From Nitzschia sp. DOCU1 (taxonomy: Eukaryota; Bacillariophyta; Bacillariophyceae; Bacillariales; Bacillariaceae), in the NCBI GenBank assembly GCA_951394045.1, contig CATOAN010000001.1:1-14270 (forward strand): a stretch of DNA of 14,270 nt. The letters are read 5' to 3'. A program made the translations under genes and the position numbers. The notes below the pieces were generated by a model. It did no database searches. It was not told the origin of the DNA and saw only the letters and a program-made list of their open reading frames with translations. This document shows, piece after piece, positions 1 through 9,215 of the stretch (the stretch's first letter is position 1; each line of letters starts with the position of its first letter).

Positions 1-520
1 GCTGGTGTCGTTTACTTTGCAGCAAAGGCACGTCCGGCTCCTTGGTCACGATGTTATTTTCCCGACAAAGCCGATTCAGCCTTAAGCGGGCTGCCGCAGC
101 TTCACACGCGCAATCAAGTCAATATTGTGGTCCGCGAAGGACCGGACGTGGATAAGCATTAAGCCGATGAAGTTGCAAATAAAGCGTTGGCAGCGGACCT
201 GATCGAATTAATTTAGCTGCAAGCTAAAAGAGCGCAGCCAGCCCAGCCGAAGCAGATAAAATGCACATTTCTCTGATTTAGGGTGCCCATCTGATTCAGC
301 GGCTGGTCGCTACAGACGCATGTCCGGTCCCCTTCGGGCCAGATCGCTGATTCGAATTTTATGAATTCGGCCATTTGCAGCTAAATCAGCTGTGCCAAAG
401 CAGTAGCGCGATGTCAAGGAGACCGGACATTTACGCGCAGCGAAATTGATTTATTCTGATCAGTCATGAGAGCACTTGCGGCGCCAGCCGGGTCTGATGG
501 ATTGGGCAGCAAGCGAAGCT

Positions 521-740
521 TTTGTACTTAGATCAACAAAATCAAATATGTGCTGCGAATTAATTAGCTGATTCCTTTGCAAGCGAGACATTTGCAGCGA
601 ACTTAAGTTGCCTATTGCAGCTGCAAGCGTCTTGTAATTTATTCCGCAAAATCAAATTTGTGCTGCGAATTAATCGGCTGAATAATTTGCAAGCGAGGCA
701 TTTGCAGCGTACTTATGTTGGCGTTTGCAGCTGCAAGCGC
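521..740. repeat. 110-bp direct tandem duplication in copy 1
   Basis: Positions 521-630 and 631-740 are diverged direct copies at a period of exactly 110 bp. Both contain TTGTGCTGCGAATTAAT or a close variant (ATGTGCTGCGAATTAAT in the first), then TTTGCAAGCGAG.CATTTGC, then ACTTA.GTTG and GCAGCTGCAAGCG. A third partial start, CTTGTTTGCGG, follows at 741. The same duplication is in copy 3; copies 4, 5 and 6 have one version and copy 2 less than one. The two halves differ from each other more than copy 1 differs from copy 3 here, so the duplication predates the exchange between those copies. Confidence 0.88.
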
Positions 741-1175
741 CTTGTTTGCGGTCACTGGATGAGCTAGACCAGATGTGCATACTTCTCGACTTGTTTGGCA
801 TGGCTCACCTGGCTGCGAGCGCACCCCCAGCCAATTTGAATTTGACTGAGCTGCTTCCGCTCCAAGCAATTTGCTGATATCTCAGTCAGCAAAGTCAGCT
901 AGACAATGAGTTTCTCAGGAACTGGGCGCATGTTCGAAGGTCAATTATTCGAATCAGACAAATCAACTTCATCAAGTCGTTACACTCACCTCCTTCAGCT
1001 GATTTGCGCGCGCGCAAAGCGTTCTCAGCTGGAAATAATTGGGGTAGACAAATGCACTTATCTTGCGTCATGGCTGAAGCTGCAGCGAAAGCGCGCGCGG
1101 CGGCTGTAGTTAGTTGAGGTAGTTGTAGGTGCGGCATCGCAGCTGAATCAAGAAAGTCCATTAAACATGCCTACC

Positions 1176-1184
1176 TGGTATAAT
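1176..1184 (+). promoter_or_regulatory. Extended -10-like string TGGTATAAT
   Basis: The string matches a bacterial extended -10 element (TGnTATAAT). I see no good TTGACA about 17 bp upstream, and no gene follows. It is kept in copy 2 (3529-3537), altered in copy 4 (TTGTATAAT) and copy 5 (TGGTATCAT), and deleted from copies 3 and 6. It may be chance. Confidence 0.15.
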
Positions 1185-2260
1185 TGATTTCGCTGATGTA
1201 GTCGATGTAGCTTCAAGCGCGTGTCCGTCCCCGCTGGCACCACGGTACCTTCCTGATTTAGCCGATGTGGCTGCAGACATTACCTTGTCAGCTAAATCAA
1301 TTACGTCAGCGCAGGGGCGCTTGCGGCTGAATCAACGACTCCGTACCAACCAGCTAAATCAGAGAAAAACGCCCACGTGTCCCTTCACAGCGCGGAGTTT
1401 GGACCTCTTTCAGCTAAATAGGAAAAGTGAGTAACCTGACTCAGCTGATTCAGTTTTGCACGGGGCGCTGGCGGCGAACCTGACTCGGCTGAATGAGTAG
1501 GAGCGGGCCGTTTGCAATCAAATTGCCCAAAGCAAAAAAGCAGGCGTTGCCAATGATACCCACCTGTCTGACCCAAGCGATTGGGCGGCGCGCGCGGCCG
1601 GCCTTTTGGCACTTATCATCGATTTGATTCACTGGACACAGCTACAGACGGGCGATTGCGAAAGTCAACGAGATCAAGTAAATATCACGATTCCAAAGGC
1701 GCCGGACGTCCGTTTTCACATCAGTCCGCGAAAATAAGATACTAAATTCGTCGAGAAGGTGCATTTCGCTGGCTGCGTTGATTTGGAGCCGGGCAAGGCG
1801 CTTGTAGCTAAATCCGCTGAGTCAAGCAAGTGGAATTAGCTGAGCGATGGAGTTGGCCCAGCCACAAGCGCAAGTCTGCGGCCGCTGACAGCTCATCGCC
1901 TCCCTGACTTACTCGATGTAGCTGCAAAAGAAACGTTTGTAGCAACATCAACTGCGCCGGGTCAGCGGATTTATTGAATTTGCACCTGATTTATTTTCTT
2001 TATTCAGCTGCGAAGAAAGCGCTTGCAATCAAATCCAAAAACTAAAAATAATCTATCTGTGCGGATTCGGTGATTTACCTGCTGTGGCCAATCTAGCCGC
2101 AAGCACACGTCCGGCCCCGCTGACGTCACATTACGTGCACGTTGAAACTTATTTGTCAGCAAACTTGCCCGCTCCAGCTGAGTCAGCCAAGTCAGTTCAG
2201 TAAAAGTTACCAAAGGTAGCAGGGAGGCGGCTGCAGATAATCAGCTTAGCCAGCGACGTC

Positions 2261-2272
2261 CGCCTGCAGGCG
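2261..2272. repeat. Perfect 12-bp palindrome CGCCTGCAGGCG
   Basis: This perfect self-complementary dodecamer follows ACGTC at the same place in copies 1 and 3 (7091-7102). In copy 4 it is eroded to CGCCTGCAGGTG and in copy 2 to a CTGCCGGCG form; copy 5 lost the region in its 217-bp deletion. It could be a protein-binding site or only part of the palindromic ground structure. Confidence 0.7.
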
Positions 2273-3105
2273 ATTCAAATAACTCTGAAAAACAAGCGCA
2301 TTCGGCTTCGCTGCTTAGAAGGAAGCAAAACTTTTGGAACCAAATCCGCAAGGCCAGGTTCTTACAGCTGTCGGATCTGGCCGATTTAACTGAAGCCGCG
2401 ACTCTTGCAGCAACCTGATCTAGTTGCTGTGGCCGTTCGAAGCAGCCCGAATTAGCTGACCTGGTTGACAACGCGCCGTTTTCAGCAAAACCAAGTATAT
2501 CACACAAATCCGATACCTGCTTTACTTGATTTAGCTGGTGTCGTTTACTTTGCAGCCAAGGCACGCCCGGCTCCTTGGTCACGACGTTATTTTCCCGACA
2601 AAGTCGATTCAGCCTTAAGCGGGCTGCCGCAGCTTCACACGCGCAATCAAGTAAATATTGTGGTCCCCGAAGGACCGGACGTGGAAAGTATCAAGTCGAT
2701 GAAGGTGTCAATAAAGCGTTGGCAGCGGGCCTGATTGAATTAATTTAGCTGCAAGCTAAAAAAGCGCAGACAGCTCAGCTGAAGCAGATAGAGTGCACAT
2801 TTCTCTGATTTACGGTGCCCACCTGTCTCAGCGGCTGGTCGCTACAGACGCATGTCCGGTCCCCTTCGGGCCAGATCACTGATTCGAGTTTATTGATTCG
2901 GCCATTTGCAGCTAAATCAGCTGTGTCAAAGCAGTAGCGCGATGTCAAGGGGACCGAGCATTTGCGCGCAGCAGAATGATTAATTCTGATCAGTCATGAG
3001 AGCACTTGCGGCGCCAGCCGGGACTGCTGGATTGGGCAGCAAGCGAAGCTTTTGCAATTAAATCAGCAAAATCAAGTTTGTGCTGCGAATTAATCTGCTG
3101 AATAC

Positions 3106-3114
3106 TTTGGATGA
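3106..3114. other. Deletion junction in copy 2
   Basis: AATACTTT is joined to GGATGAGCTAGG. In copies 4 and 6 about 68 further bases stand between the equivalents, including TTTGCAAGCG, ACTTAAGTTGGCGATTG and GCAGCTG. The lost piece corresponds to most of one 110-bp unit. Confidence 0.7.
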
Positions 3115-3528
3115 GCTAGGCGAGATGTGCACACTTCTCGACTCGTTTGGCATGGCTCACTTGGCTGCGAGCGCACTCCCAGCCACAGTTTGAATTTGAC
3201 TGCGCTGCTTCCGCTCCAAGCAATTTGCTGATATCTCAATCAGCAAAGTCAGCTAGACCGTAAGTTTCTCAGGAACTGGGCGCACGTTCGCAGGTCAATA
3301 ATTCGAATCAGACAAATCAACTTCATCAAGTTGTCATGCTCACCTCCTTCAGCTGATTTGCGCGCGCGCAAAGCGTTCTCAACTGGAATAGTTGGGATTG
3401 ACAAATGCATTTATCGCGCGTCATTGCTGAAACTGCAGCGAAAGCGCGCGCGGCGGCTGTAGTTAGTTGAGGTAGTTGTAGGTGCGGCATCGCAGCTGAA
3501 TCAACAAAGTCAATTAAATATGCATACC

Positions 3529-3537
3529 TGGTATAAT
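3529..3537 (+). promoter_or_regulatory. Extended -10-like string TGGTATAAT (copy 2)
   Basis: Second intact instance of the string at 1176-1184, in the same repeat context. The same doubts apply. Confidence 0.15.
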
Positions 3538-4381
3538 TGATTTCGCTGATGTAGTCGATGTAGCTTCAGGCGCGTGTCCGTCCCTGCTGGCACCACGCTA
3601 CCTTCCTGAGTTAGCTGATGTGGCTGCAGACGTAACCTTGTCAGCTAAGTCAATTACAGCAGCGCAGGGGCGCTTGCAGCTGAATCAGCGACTCCGTACC
3701 CACCAGTTAAATCAGAGAAAACACGCCCATCTGTCCCTTCGCGGCGCGGCGTTTGGACCTCTTTCAGCCAAATAGGAAAAGTGAGTAACTTGACTTAGCT
3801 GATTCAGTTTTGCACGGGGCGCTGGCAAGTAGGAGCGAGCCGCTTGCAATCAAATTGTCCAAAACAAATAAACAGGCGTTTCCAATGATACCCACCTGTC
3901 TGACTCAAGCCATTGGGTGACGCGCGCGGGGCCGGCCTGTTGGTGCTTATTATAGATTCGGATTCCCTGGACACAGCTACAGACGGGCGATTGCAAAAGT
4001 CAACGAGATCAAGTAAATATTACGATTCCAAAGGCGACGGACGTCCGTTTTCCTATCAGTCCGCGAAAATAAGATACTAAATTCGTCGAGAATGTGCATG
4101 TCGCTGGCTGCGTTGATTTGGAGCCGGGCAAGGCGACTGTAGCTAAATCAGCTGGATCAAGCAAGTGGAATTAGCTGAGCGATGGAGTTGGCCCAGCCAC
4201 AAGCGCATGTCTGCGGCCGCTGACAGCTCGTCGCCTACCTGACTTACTCGATTTAGCTGCAAACGAAGCGCGAGTAGCAACACCAATTGCGCCGCCGGGT
4301 CAGCGGATTTACTGATTGTGCACCTGATTTACTTCCTTTATTCAGTTGCGAAGAAAGCGCTTGCAGTCAAATCCAAAAACT

Positions 4382-4396
4382 AAAAAAAAAAAAAAA
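4382..4396. repeat. Poly-A run (15 A) private to copy 2
   Basis: Sister copies read CTAAAAATAATCTATC or similar at this place; copy 2 reads CT followed by 15 A and GAC. It is a local homopolymer expansion, not a poly-A tail of an inserted element, because repeat sequence continues on both sides without a target-site duplication. Confidence 0.85.
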
Positions 4397-4832
4397 GACT
4401 ATCTGTGCGGATTCGGTGGTTTACCTGCTGTGGCCAATCTAGCCGCAAGCGCACGTCCGGCCCCGCTGACGCCACATTACGTGCACGCTGAAACTTCTTT
4501 GTCGGCAAACGTGTCTGCTCCAGCTGAGTCAGCCAAGTCAGTTCAGTAAAAGTTACCAAAGGTAGCAGGGAGGCGGTTGCAGATAATCAGCTTAGCCAGC
4601 TACGTCCGTCTGCCGGCGATTCAAATAATTCGGAAAAAACAAGCGCATTCGGCTTCGTTGCTGAGAGGCAAGCAAAACTTTTGGAACCAAATCCGCAAGG
4701 CCAGGTTCTTACAGCTGTCGGATCTGGCCGATTTAGCTGAAGCCGCGACTCTTGCAGCAACCTGATCTAGTTGCTGTGTCCGCTCGAAGCAACCCCAATT
4801 TAGCTGAGCTGGTTGCCAACGCGCCGTTTTCA

Positions 4833-4836
4833 GTTG
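4833..4836. other. Deletion junction between copies 2 and 3
   Basis: Other junctions have CAGCAAAACCAA...GATTTAGCTGGTGT, with about 49 bp between TTTTCAG and GCTGGTGT. Here TTTTCAG and GCTGGTGT are separated by two bases. The loss removes one forward-arm unit. Confidence 0.8.
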
Positions 4837-5006
4837 CTGGTGTCGTTTACTTTGCAGCAAAGGCACGCCCGGCTCCTTGGTCACGATGTTATTTTCCCGA
4901 CAAAGCCGATTCAGCCTTAAGCGGGCTGCCGCAGCTTCACACGCGCAATCAAGTCAATATTGTGGTCCCCGAAGGACCGGGCGTGGATAAGCATTAAGCC
5001 GATGAA

Positions 5007-5029
5007 GTTGCCAATAAAGCGTTGGCAGC
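5007..5029. repeat. Small inverted repeat GTTGCCAA / TTGGCAGC
   Basis: The arms at 5007-5014 and 5022-5029 pair at seven of eight positions around the 7-nt loop TAAAGCG. It lies between the class 1 and class 2 dyads. Related sequence occurs at the same offset in other copies, with point changes that alter the arms (GTTGCAAA in copy 1, GTTGCCAA with TTGGCCGC in copy 4). Confidence 0.6.
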
Positions 5030-5152
5030 GGACCTGATTGAATTAATTTAGCTGCAAGCTAAAAGAGCGCAGCCAGCCCAGCCGAAGCAGATAAAATGCA
5101 CATTTCTCTGATTTAGGGTGCCCATCTGACTCAGCGGCTGGTCGCTACAGAC

Positions 5153-5272
5153 GCATGTCCGGTCCCCTTCGGGCCAGATCGCTGATTCGAATTTTATGAA
5201 TTCGGCCATTTGCAGCTAAATCAGCTGTGCCAAAGCAGTAGCGCGATGTCAAGGAGACCGGACATTTGCGCG
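5153..5272. repeat. Long imperfect dyad with GTCCGG / CCGGAC arms (class 2)
   Basis: The left arm (5153-5184) starts GCATGTCCGGTCCCCTTCGG and ends AGATCGCTG. The right arm (5236-5272) starts CAGTAGCGCGATGTC and ends GAGACCGGACATTTGCGC. Inverted, they align over about 30 bp. The interior has a second, smaller inverted repeat, CGAATT-TTATG-AATTCG, so the dyad is nested. Left arms of the other copies begin at 318, 2850, 7682, 10522 and 13166. The shared GTCCGG core links this to the class 1 dyad and suggests one ancestral palindrome. Confidence 0.75.
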
Positions 5273-5355
5273 CAGCGAAATTGATTTATTCTGATCAGTC
5301 ATGAGAGCACTTGCGGCGCCAGCCGGGTCTCATGGATTGGGCAGCAAGCGAAGCT

Positions 5356-5575
5356 TTTGTATTTAGATCAACAAAATCAAATATGTGCTGCGAATTAATT
5401 AGCTGATTCCTTTGCCAGCGAGACATTTGCAGCGAACTTAAGTTGCCTATTGCAGCTGCAAGCGTCTTGTAATTTAATCAGCAAAAACAAATTTGTGCTG
5501 CGAATTAATCGGCTGAATAATTTGCAAGCGAGGCATTTGCAGCGAACTTAAGTTGGCGATTGCAGCTGCAAGCGC
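5356..5575. repeat. 110-bp direct tandem duplication in copy 3
   Basis: Counterpart of the duplication at 521-740, with halves 5356-5465 and 5466-5575. It sits at the same offset from the anchor (520 bp) as in copy 1, which shows common descent of this part of copies 1 and 3 rather than two independent events. Confidence 0.88.
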
Positions 5576-5810
5576 CTTGTTTGCGGTCACTGGATGAGCT
5601 AGACCAGATGTGCATACTTCTCGACTTGTTTTGCATGGCTCACCTGGCTGCGAGCGCACCCCCAGCCAATTTGAATTTGACTGAACTGCTTCCGCTCCAA
5701 GCAATTTGCTGCTATCTCCAGCAGCAAAGTCAGCTATACAGTGAGTTTCTCAGGAACTGGGCGCATGTTCGCAGGTCAAGAATTCGAATCAGACCAATCA
5801 ACTTGTTCAA

Positions 5811-6350
5811 GTTGTTCTACTTTTCTCCTTCAACTGATTTGCGCGCCCCAAGCGTTCTCAGCTGGAGCCGCTGGGGTGGATCAATGCGCTCATCTTGTGC
5901 TTTGCTGAGGCTGCAGCTAAAGCGCGCGGCGGCAAAAGTTGGTTGAGGTGGCTGTAGGCGCGGCGTCGATATGCCTCTAATTAATTCGCTGATGTAGTCG
6001 AGGTGGCTTCAGGCGCATGTCCGTCCCCGCTGGCACCACGTTACCTTCTTGATTTAGCTGTTGTGGCTGCAGACGCAATCTTATCAGCTCAGTCAATTAC
6101 ATCAGTTTCGTGGCTCCGAGGGAGCACAGGGGCGCTTGCGGCGGAATCACCGACTCCGCACCAACCAGCTAAGTCAGAGAAAACACCCACCTGTCCCTTC
6201 GCGGATTTAGCTGCACGCGCGGCGTTTGGACCTCTTTCCGCGAAACAGGAAAAAGCGAGTAACCTGACTTGGCTGCTTCAGTTTTGCACGGGACGCTAGC
6301 GGCGAACCTGACTCGGCTGACTGCGTAGCAGCGAGCCGTTTGCAATCAAA
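5811..6350. repeat. Tract nearly identical to 13714-14256
   Basis: By eye I count about nine substitutions and two short indels over some 540 bp between this tract and copy 6, about 98% identity. Shared diagnostic features are GTTGTTCTACTTTTCTCC, the GCGCGCCCCAAGCG variant, loss of about 36 bp including the TATAAT string, GGCGTCGATATGCCTC, and the 22-bp-longer form containing TTTCGTGGCTCCGAGG. Adjacent copies 2 and 4 lack these. This indicates transfer of sequence between non-neighbouring copies. Confidence 0.85.
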
Positions 6351-7090
6351 GTGGCCAAGACAAATAAGCAGGCGTTTCCAGTGATCTCTACCTGTCTGAC
6401 TCCAGCCATTGGGTGACGCGCGCGGGGCCGGCCTTTTGGTGCTTATTATAGATTTGATTCCCCGGACACAGCTACAGACGGGCGATTGCAAAAGTCAACG
6501 AGATCAAGTAAATATCACGATTCCAAAGGCGCCGGACGTCCGTTTTCATATCAGTCCGCGAAAATAAGATACGAAATTCGTCGAGAAGGTGCATTTCGCT
6601 GGCTTCGTTGATTTGGAGCCGGGCAAGGCGCTTGTAGCTAAATCAGCTGGATCAAGCAAGTGTACTTTGCTGAGCGATGGAGTTGGCCCAGCCCCAAGCG
6701 CATGTCTGCGGCCGCTGACAGCGCATCGCCTACCTGACTTACTCGATATGGCTGCAAACGAAGCGTTTGTAGCAACACCAGCTGCGCCGGGTCAGCGGAT
6801 TTACTGAACTTGCACCTGATTTATTTCCTTTATTCACTTGCAAAGAAGCGCTTGCGGTCAAATCCAAAAACTAAAAATATTCTCTCTGTGCGGATTCGGT
6901 GATTTACCTGCTGTGGCCAATATAGCTGCAAGCACACGTCCGGCCCCGCTGACGCCACGTTACGTGCACGCTGAAACTTATTGGTCAGCAAGCGTGTCTG
7001 TTCCAGCGGAGTCAGCCAAGTCAGTTCAGTAAAAGTTACCAAAGGTGGCAGGGAGGCGGTTGCAGACAATTCAGCTTAGCCAGCTACGTC

Positions 7091-7102
7091 CGCCTGCAGG
7101 CG
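7091..7102. repeat. Perfect 12-bp palindrome CGCCTGCAGGCG (copy 3)
   Basis: Same dodecamer as in copy 1, at the matching offset after GCAGGGAGGCG. Confidence 0.7.
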
Positions 7103-7395
7103 GTTCAAATATTGCGGAAAAACAAGCGCATTCGGCTTCGCTGCTGAGAGGCAAACAACACTTTCGGAACCAAATTCGCAAGGCCAGGTTCTTACACCTG
7201 TCGGATCTGGCCGATTTAACTGAAGCCGCGACTCTTGCAGCAACCTGATCTAGTTGCTGTGTCAGCTCGAAGCAACCCCAATTTAGCTGAGCTGGATGCC
7301 AACGCGCCGTTTTCAGCAAAACCAACTACATCAGACAAATATGATACCTGCTTTACCTGATTGAGCTGGTGTCGCATACTTTGCAGCAAAGGCAC

Positions 7396-7511
7396 GTCCG
7401 GCTCCTTGCTCACGATGTTGTTTTCCCGACAAAGCCGATTCAGCCTTAAGCGGGCTGCCGCAGCTTCACACGCGCAGCCAAGTAAATATTGTGGTCCCCG
7501 AAGGACCGGAC
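7396..7511. repeat. Long imperfect dyad with GTCCGG / CCGGAC arms (class 1)
   Basis: The left arm (7396-7424) starts GTCCGGCTCCTTG and ends ACGATGTTGTTTT. The right arm (7480-7511) runs AAGTAAATATTGTGG and ends GAAGGACCGGAC. Reverse-complementing the left arm aligns it with the right arm across about 30 bp, with mismatches and a 2-3-nt bulge. The roughly 55-bp interior is itself made of arm-like units. The right arm also contains a local hairpin, GGTCC-CCGAA-GGACC. Counterparts are at 32-147, 2565-2680, 4867-4982, 9831-9946 and 12468-12583, so the dyad is kept in all six copies. Confidence 0.75.
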
Positions 7512-7807
7512 GTGGATAAGCATTAAGTCGATGAAGTTGCCAACAAAGCGTTGGCCGCGGACCTGATTGACTTACTTTAGCTGCAAGCTAAAAGAGCGCA
7601 ACCAGCTCAGCTGAAGCAGATAGAATGCACACTTCTCTTCTCGATGGTGCTTATCTGACTCAGCGGGTGGTCGCTACAGACGCATGTCCGGTCCCCTTCG
7701 GCCCAGATCGCTGATTCGAATTTTATGAATTCGGCCATGTGCAACTAAATCAGCTGTACCAAAGCAGTAGCGCGATGTCAAGGAGACCGGACATTAGCGC
7801 GCAGCAA

Positions 7808-7815
7808 TTTTTTTT
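7808..7815. repeat. T8 run private to copy 4
   Basis: CAGCAA, eight T, then AATTCTGATC. Sister copies read GAAATTGATTTATTCTG or close forms. It is a minor slippage product. There is no GC-rich hairpin directly before it, so a terminator is not supported. Confidence 0.7.
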
Positions 7816-8966
7816 AATTCTGATCAGTCATGAGAGCACTTGCGGCGCCAGCCGGGTATGATGGATTGGGCAGCAAGCGAAGCTTTTGTAATTAAATCAG
7901 CAAAACAAATCTGTGCTGCGAATTACTTAGATGATTCATTTGCAAGCGCGACAGTTGCAGCGAACTTAAGTTGGCGATTGCAGCTGCAAGCGCCTTGTTT
8001 GCGGCCACTGAATGAGGTAGGCCAGATGTGCACACTTCTCGGCTTGTTTGGCGTGGCTCACTTGGCTACGAGCGCGTTCCCAGCCACAGTATTAATTTGA
8101 CTGAGTTGCTGCAGCTCCAAGCAATTCGCGGATATCTCCATCAGCAAAGTCAGTTAGACAGTGAGTTTCTCAGGGACTGGGCGCATGTTCGCAGGTCAAT
8201 AATTCGAATCAGACCAATCAACTTAATGAAGTTGTTACACTTACCTCCTTCAATTGATTTGCGCGCGCAAAGCGTTCTCCGCTGGAATAGTTGGGGTAGA
8301 CAAACGCACTTATCTTGTGCTATTGCTGTAGCTGCGGCTAAAGCGCGTGCGGCGGCTGTAGTTGGTTGAGGTAGCTGTAGGCGCGCCGTCGCAGCTGAAT
8401 CAAGAAAGTCAATTAAATACGCCTACTTTGTATAATTCATCTCGCTGATGTAGTCGGTGTAGCTTCAGGCGCGTGTCCGTCCCCGCTGGCACCACGCTAC
8501 CTTCCTGAGTTAGCTGGTGTGGCTGCAGACGTAACCTGATCAACTAAATCAATTACATCAGCGCAGGGGCGCTTGCAGCTGAATCAACGACTCCGTACCA
8601 ACCAGATAAATCAAAGAAAACACCCAGCTGCACCTTCGCGGATTGAGCTGCAGGCGCAGCGTTTGGACCTCTTTCAGCTAAGTAGAGAAAAGTGATTAAC
8701 CTGACTTAGCTGATTCAGCTTTGCACGGGGCGCTGGCGGCGAACCTGACTCGGCTGATGTGGTAGGAGCGGGCCGCTTGCAGTCAAATTGACCGAAAGAA
8801 GTACACAAGCGTTTCCAATGATCGCCACCTGTCTGCTTCAAGCGATTGGGCGGCGCGCGCGCGGCCGGCATTTTGGCGCTTATTTGTTTTTGATTCACTG
8901 GACCCAGCTACAGACGGGCGATTGCAAAAGTCAACAACATCAAATAAATAACACGATTCCAAAGAC

Positions 8967-9200
8967 GCCGGACGTCCGTTTTCATACCAGTCCGCAAAAA
9001 TAAGATACTAAATTCGTCGAGAAGGTGCATTTCGCTGGCTTAGTTGGTTTAGAGCCGGGCAAGGCGACTGTAGCTAAATCAGTTGTATCAAGCAAGTGTA
9101 TTTTACTGGGCAATGGGGTTGGCGCAGCCACAAGCGCATGTCTTCGGCCGCTGGCAGCTCATCGCCTACCTGATTTACTCGATTTAGCTGCAAACGAAGC
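8967..9200. repeat. Most length-constant segment of the unit (233 bp)
   Basis: The distance from GCCGGACGTCCG to CGTTTGTAGCAACATC is 233, 233, 233, 233 and 234 bp in copies 1-5 (1701-1934, 4036-4269, 6531-6764, 8967-9200, 11821-12055), while most other segments vary by tens of bases. It contains a 72-codon frame beginning with GTG at the position equivalent to 6589. That frame is open in copies 3, 4 and 5, but interrupted by the same TAG in copies 1 and 2. It ends just past the short hairpin. Many differences between copies change the amino acid, so I do not call a gene. Confidence 0.6.
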
Positions 9201-9215
9201 GTTTGTAGCAACATC
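9181..9215. repeat. Short hairpin: forward and reverse arms with a 3-nt loop
   Basis: GATTTAGCTGCAAACG (9181-9196), AAG, CGTTTGTAGCAACATC (9200-9215). Thirteen of 16 positions pair, and the six pairs next to the loop are perfect. This is the clearest place where the forward and reverse arms meet directly. The same element is at 1915-1949, 4250-4284 (more degraded), 6745-6779 and 12036-12070. A transcript of either strand could form a stem-loop; there is no downstream U-tract, so I do not call it a terminator. Confidence 0.8.

Larger units (their letters stand above)
1..2533. repeat. HOR copy 1 (2533 bp)
   Basis: This copy runs from the anchor at 1 to the base before the next anchor. It carries the 110-bp tandem duplication at 521-740. 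Its 1-870 part is nearly the same as 4836-5705 in copy 3: I count about 18 substitutions by eye. From about 1185 onward it is closer to copy 2 (3527-4570). It keeps a TATAAT-containing string at 1176-1184, has a perfect 12-bp palindrome at 2261-2272, and lacks the roughly 405-bp block of copies 5 and 6. The copy start is an arbitrary phase choice, since the repeat extends left of the window. Confidence 0.93.
2534..4835. repeat. HOR copy 2 (2302 bp, shortest)
   Basis: Same landmark order as the others, but shortened. The gap between the GCGGCGCCAGCCGGG and TCAGGAACTGGGCGC landmarks is only 261 bp, against 319-329 bp in single-duplication copies and 437 bp in copies 1 and 3. The missing segment ends near 3110, where AATACTTT joins GGATGAGC. 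A second loss of about 20 bp lies near 3825-3830 (GCTGGCAAGTAGGAGC replaces a longer stretch). It carries a run of 15 A at 4382-4396 and is the only copy with such an expansion. Confidence 0.93.
4836..7364. repeat. HOR copy 3 (2529 bp, mosaic)
   Basis: The left part (about 4836-5705, including the 110-bp duplication at 5356-5575) follows copy 1. The tract 5811-6350 follows copy 6 (13714-14256), sharing with it a deletion of about 36 bp between the TCAGGAACTGGGCGC and GTCCGTCCCCGCTGGC landmarks (267 and 270 bp, against 303-306 bp elsewhere). The junction with copy 2 at 4833-4836 has lost about 45 bp compared with other copy junctions: TTTTCAG runs almost directly into GCTGGTGT. Confidence 0.93.

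Noticed and set aside
318..345. Rho-independent terminators at the GGTCC...GGACC and CCGGTCCCCTTCGG hairpins
   Set aside because: The stems are plausible but no T-tract follows any of them, and there is no gene to terminate.
478..492. tRNA or structured RNA gene suggested by GC-rich conserved blocks such as GCGGCGCCAGCCGGG
   Set aside because: No cloverleaf, T-loop GGTTCRANYCC or CCA end could be built around these blocks.
5560..5946. 128-codon open frame in copy 3
   Set aside because: It depends on copy-3-specific indels. The same stretch in copies 1, 4 and 6 is not open throughout, and the protein is low-complexity Leu/Ala/Ser.
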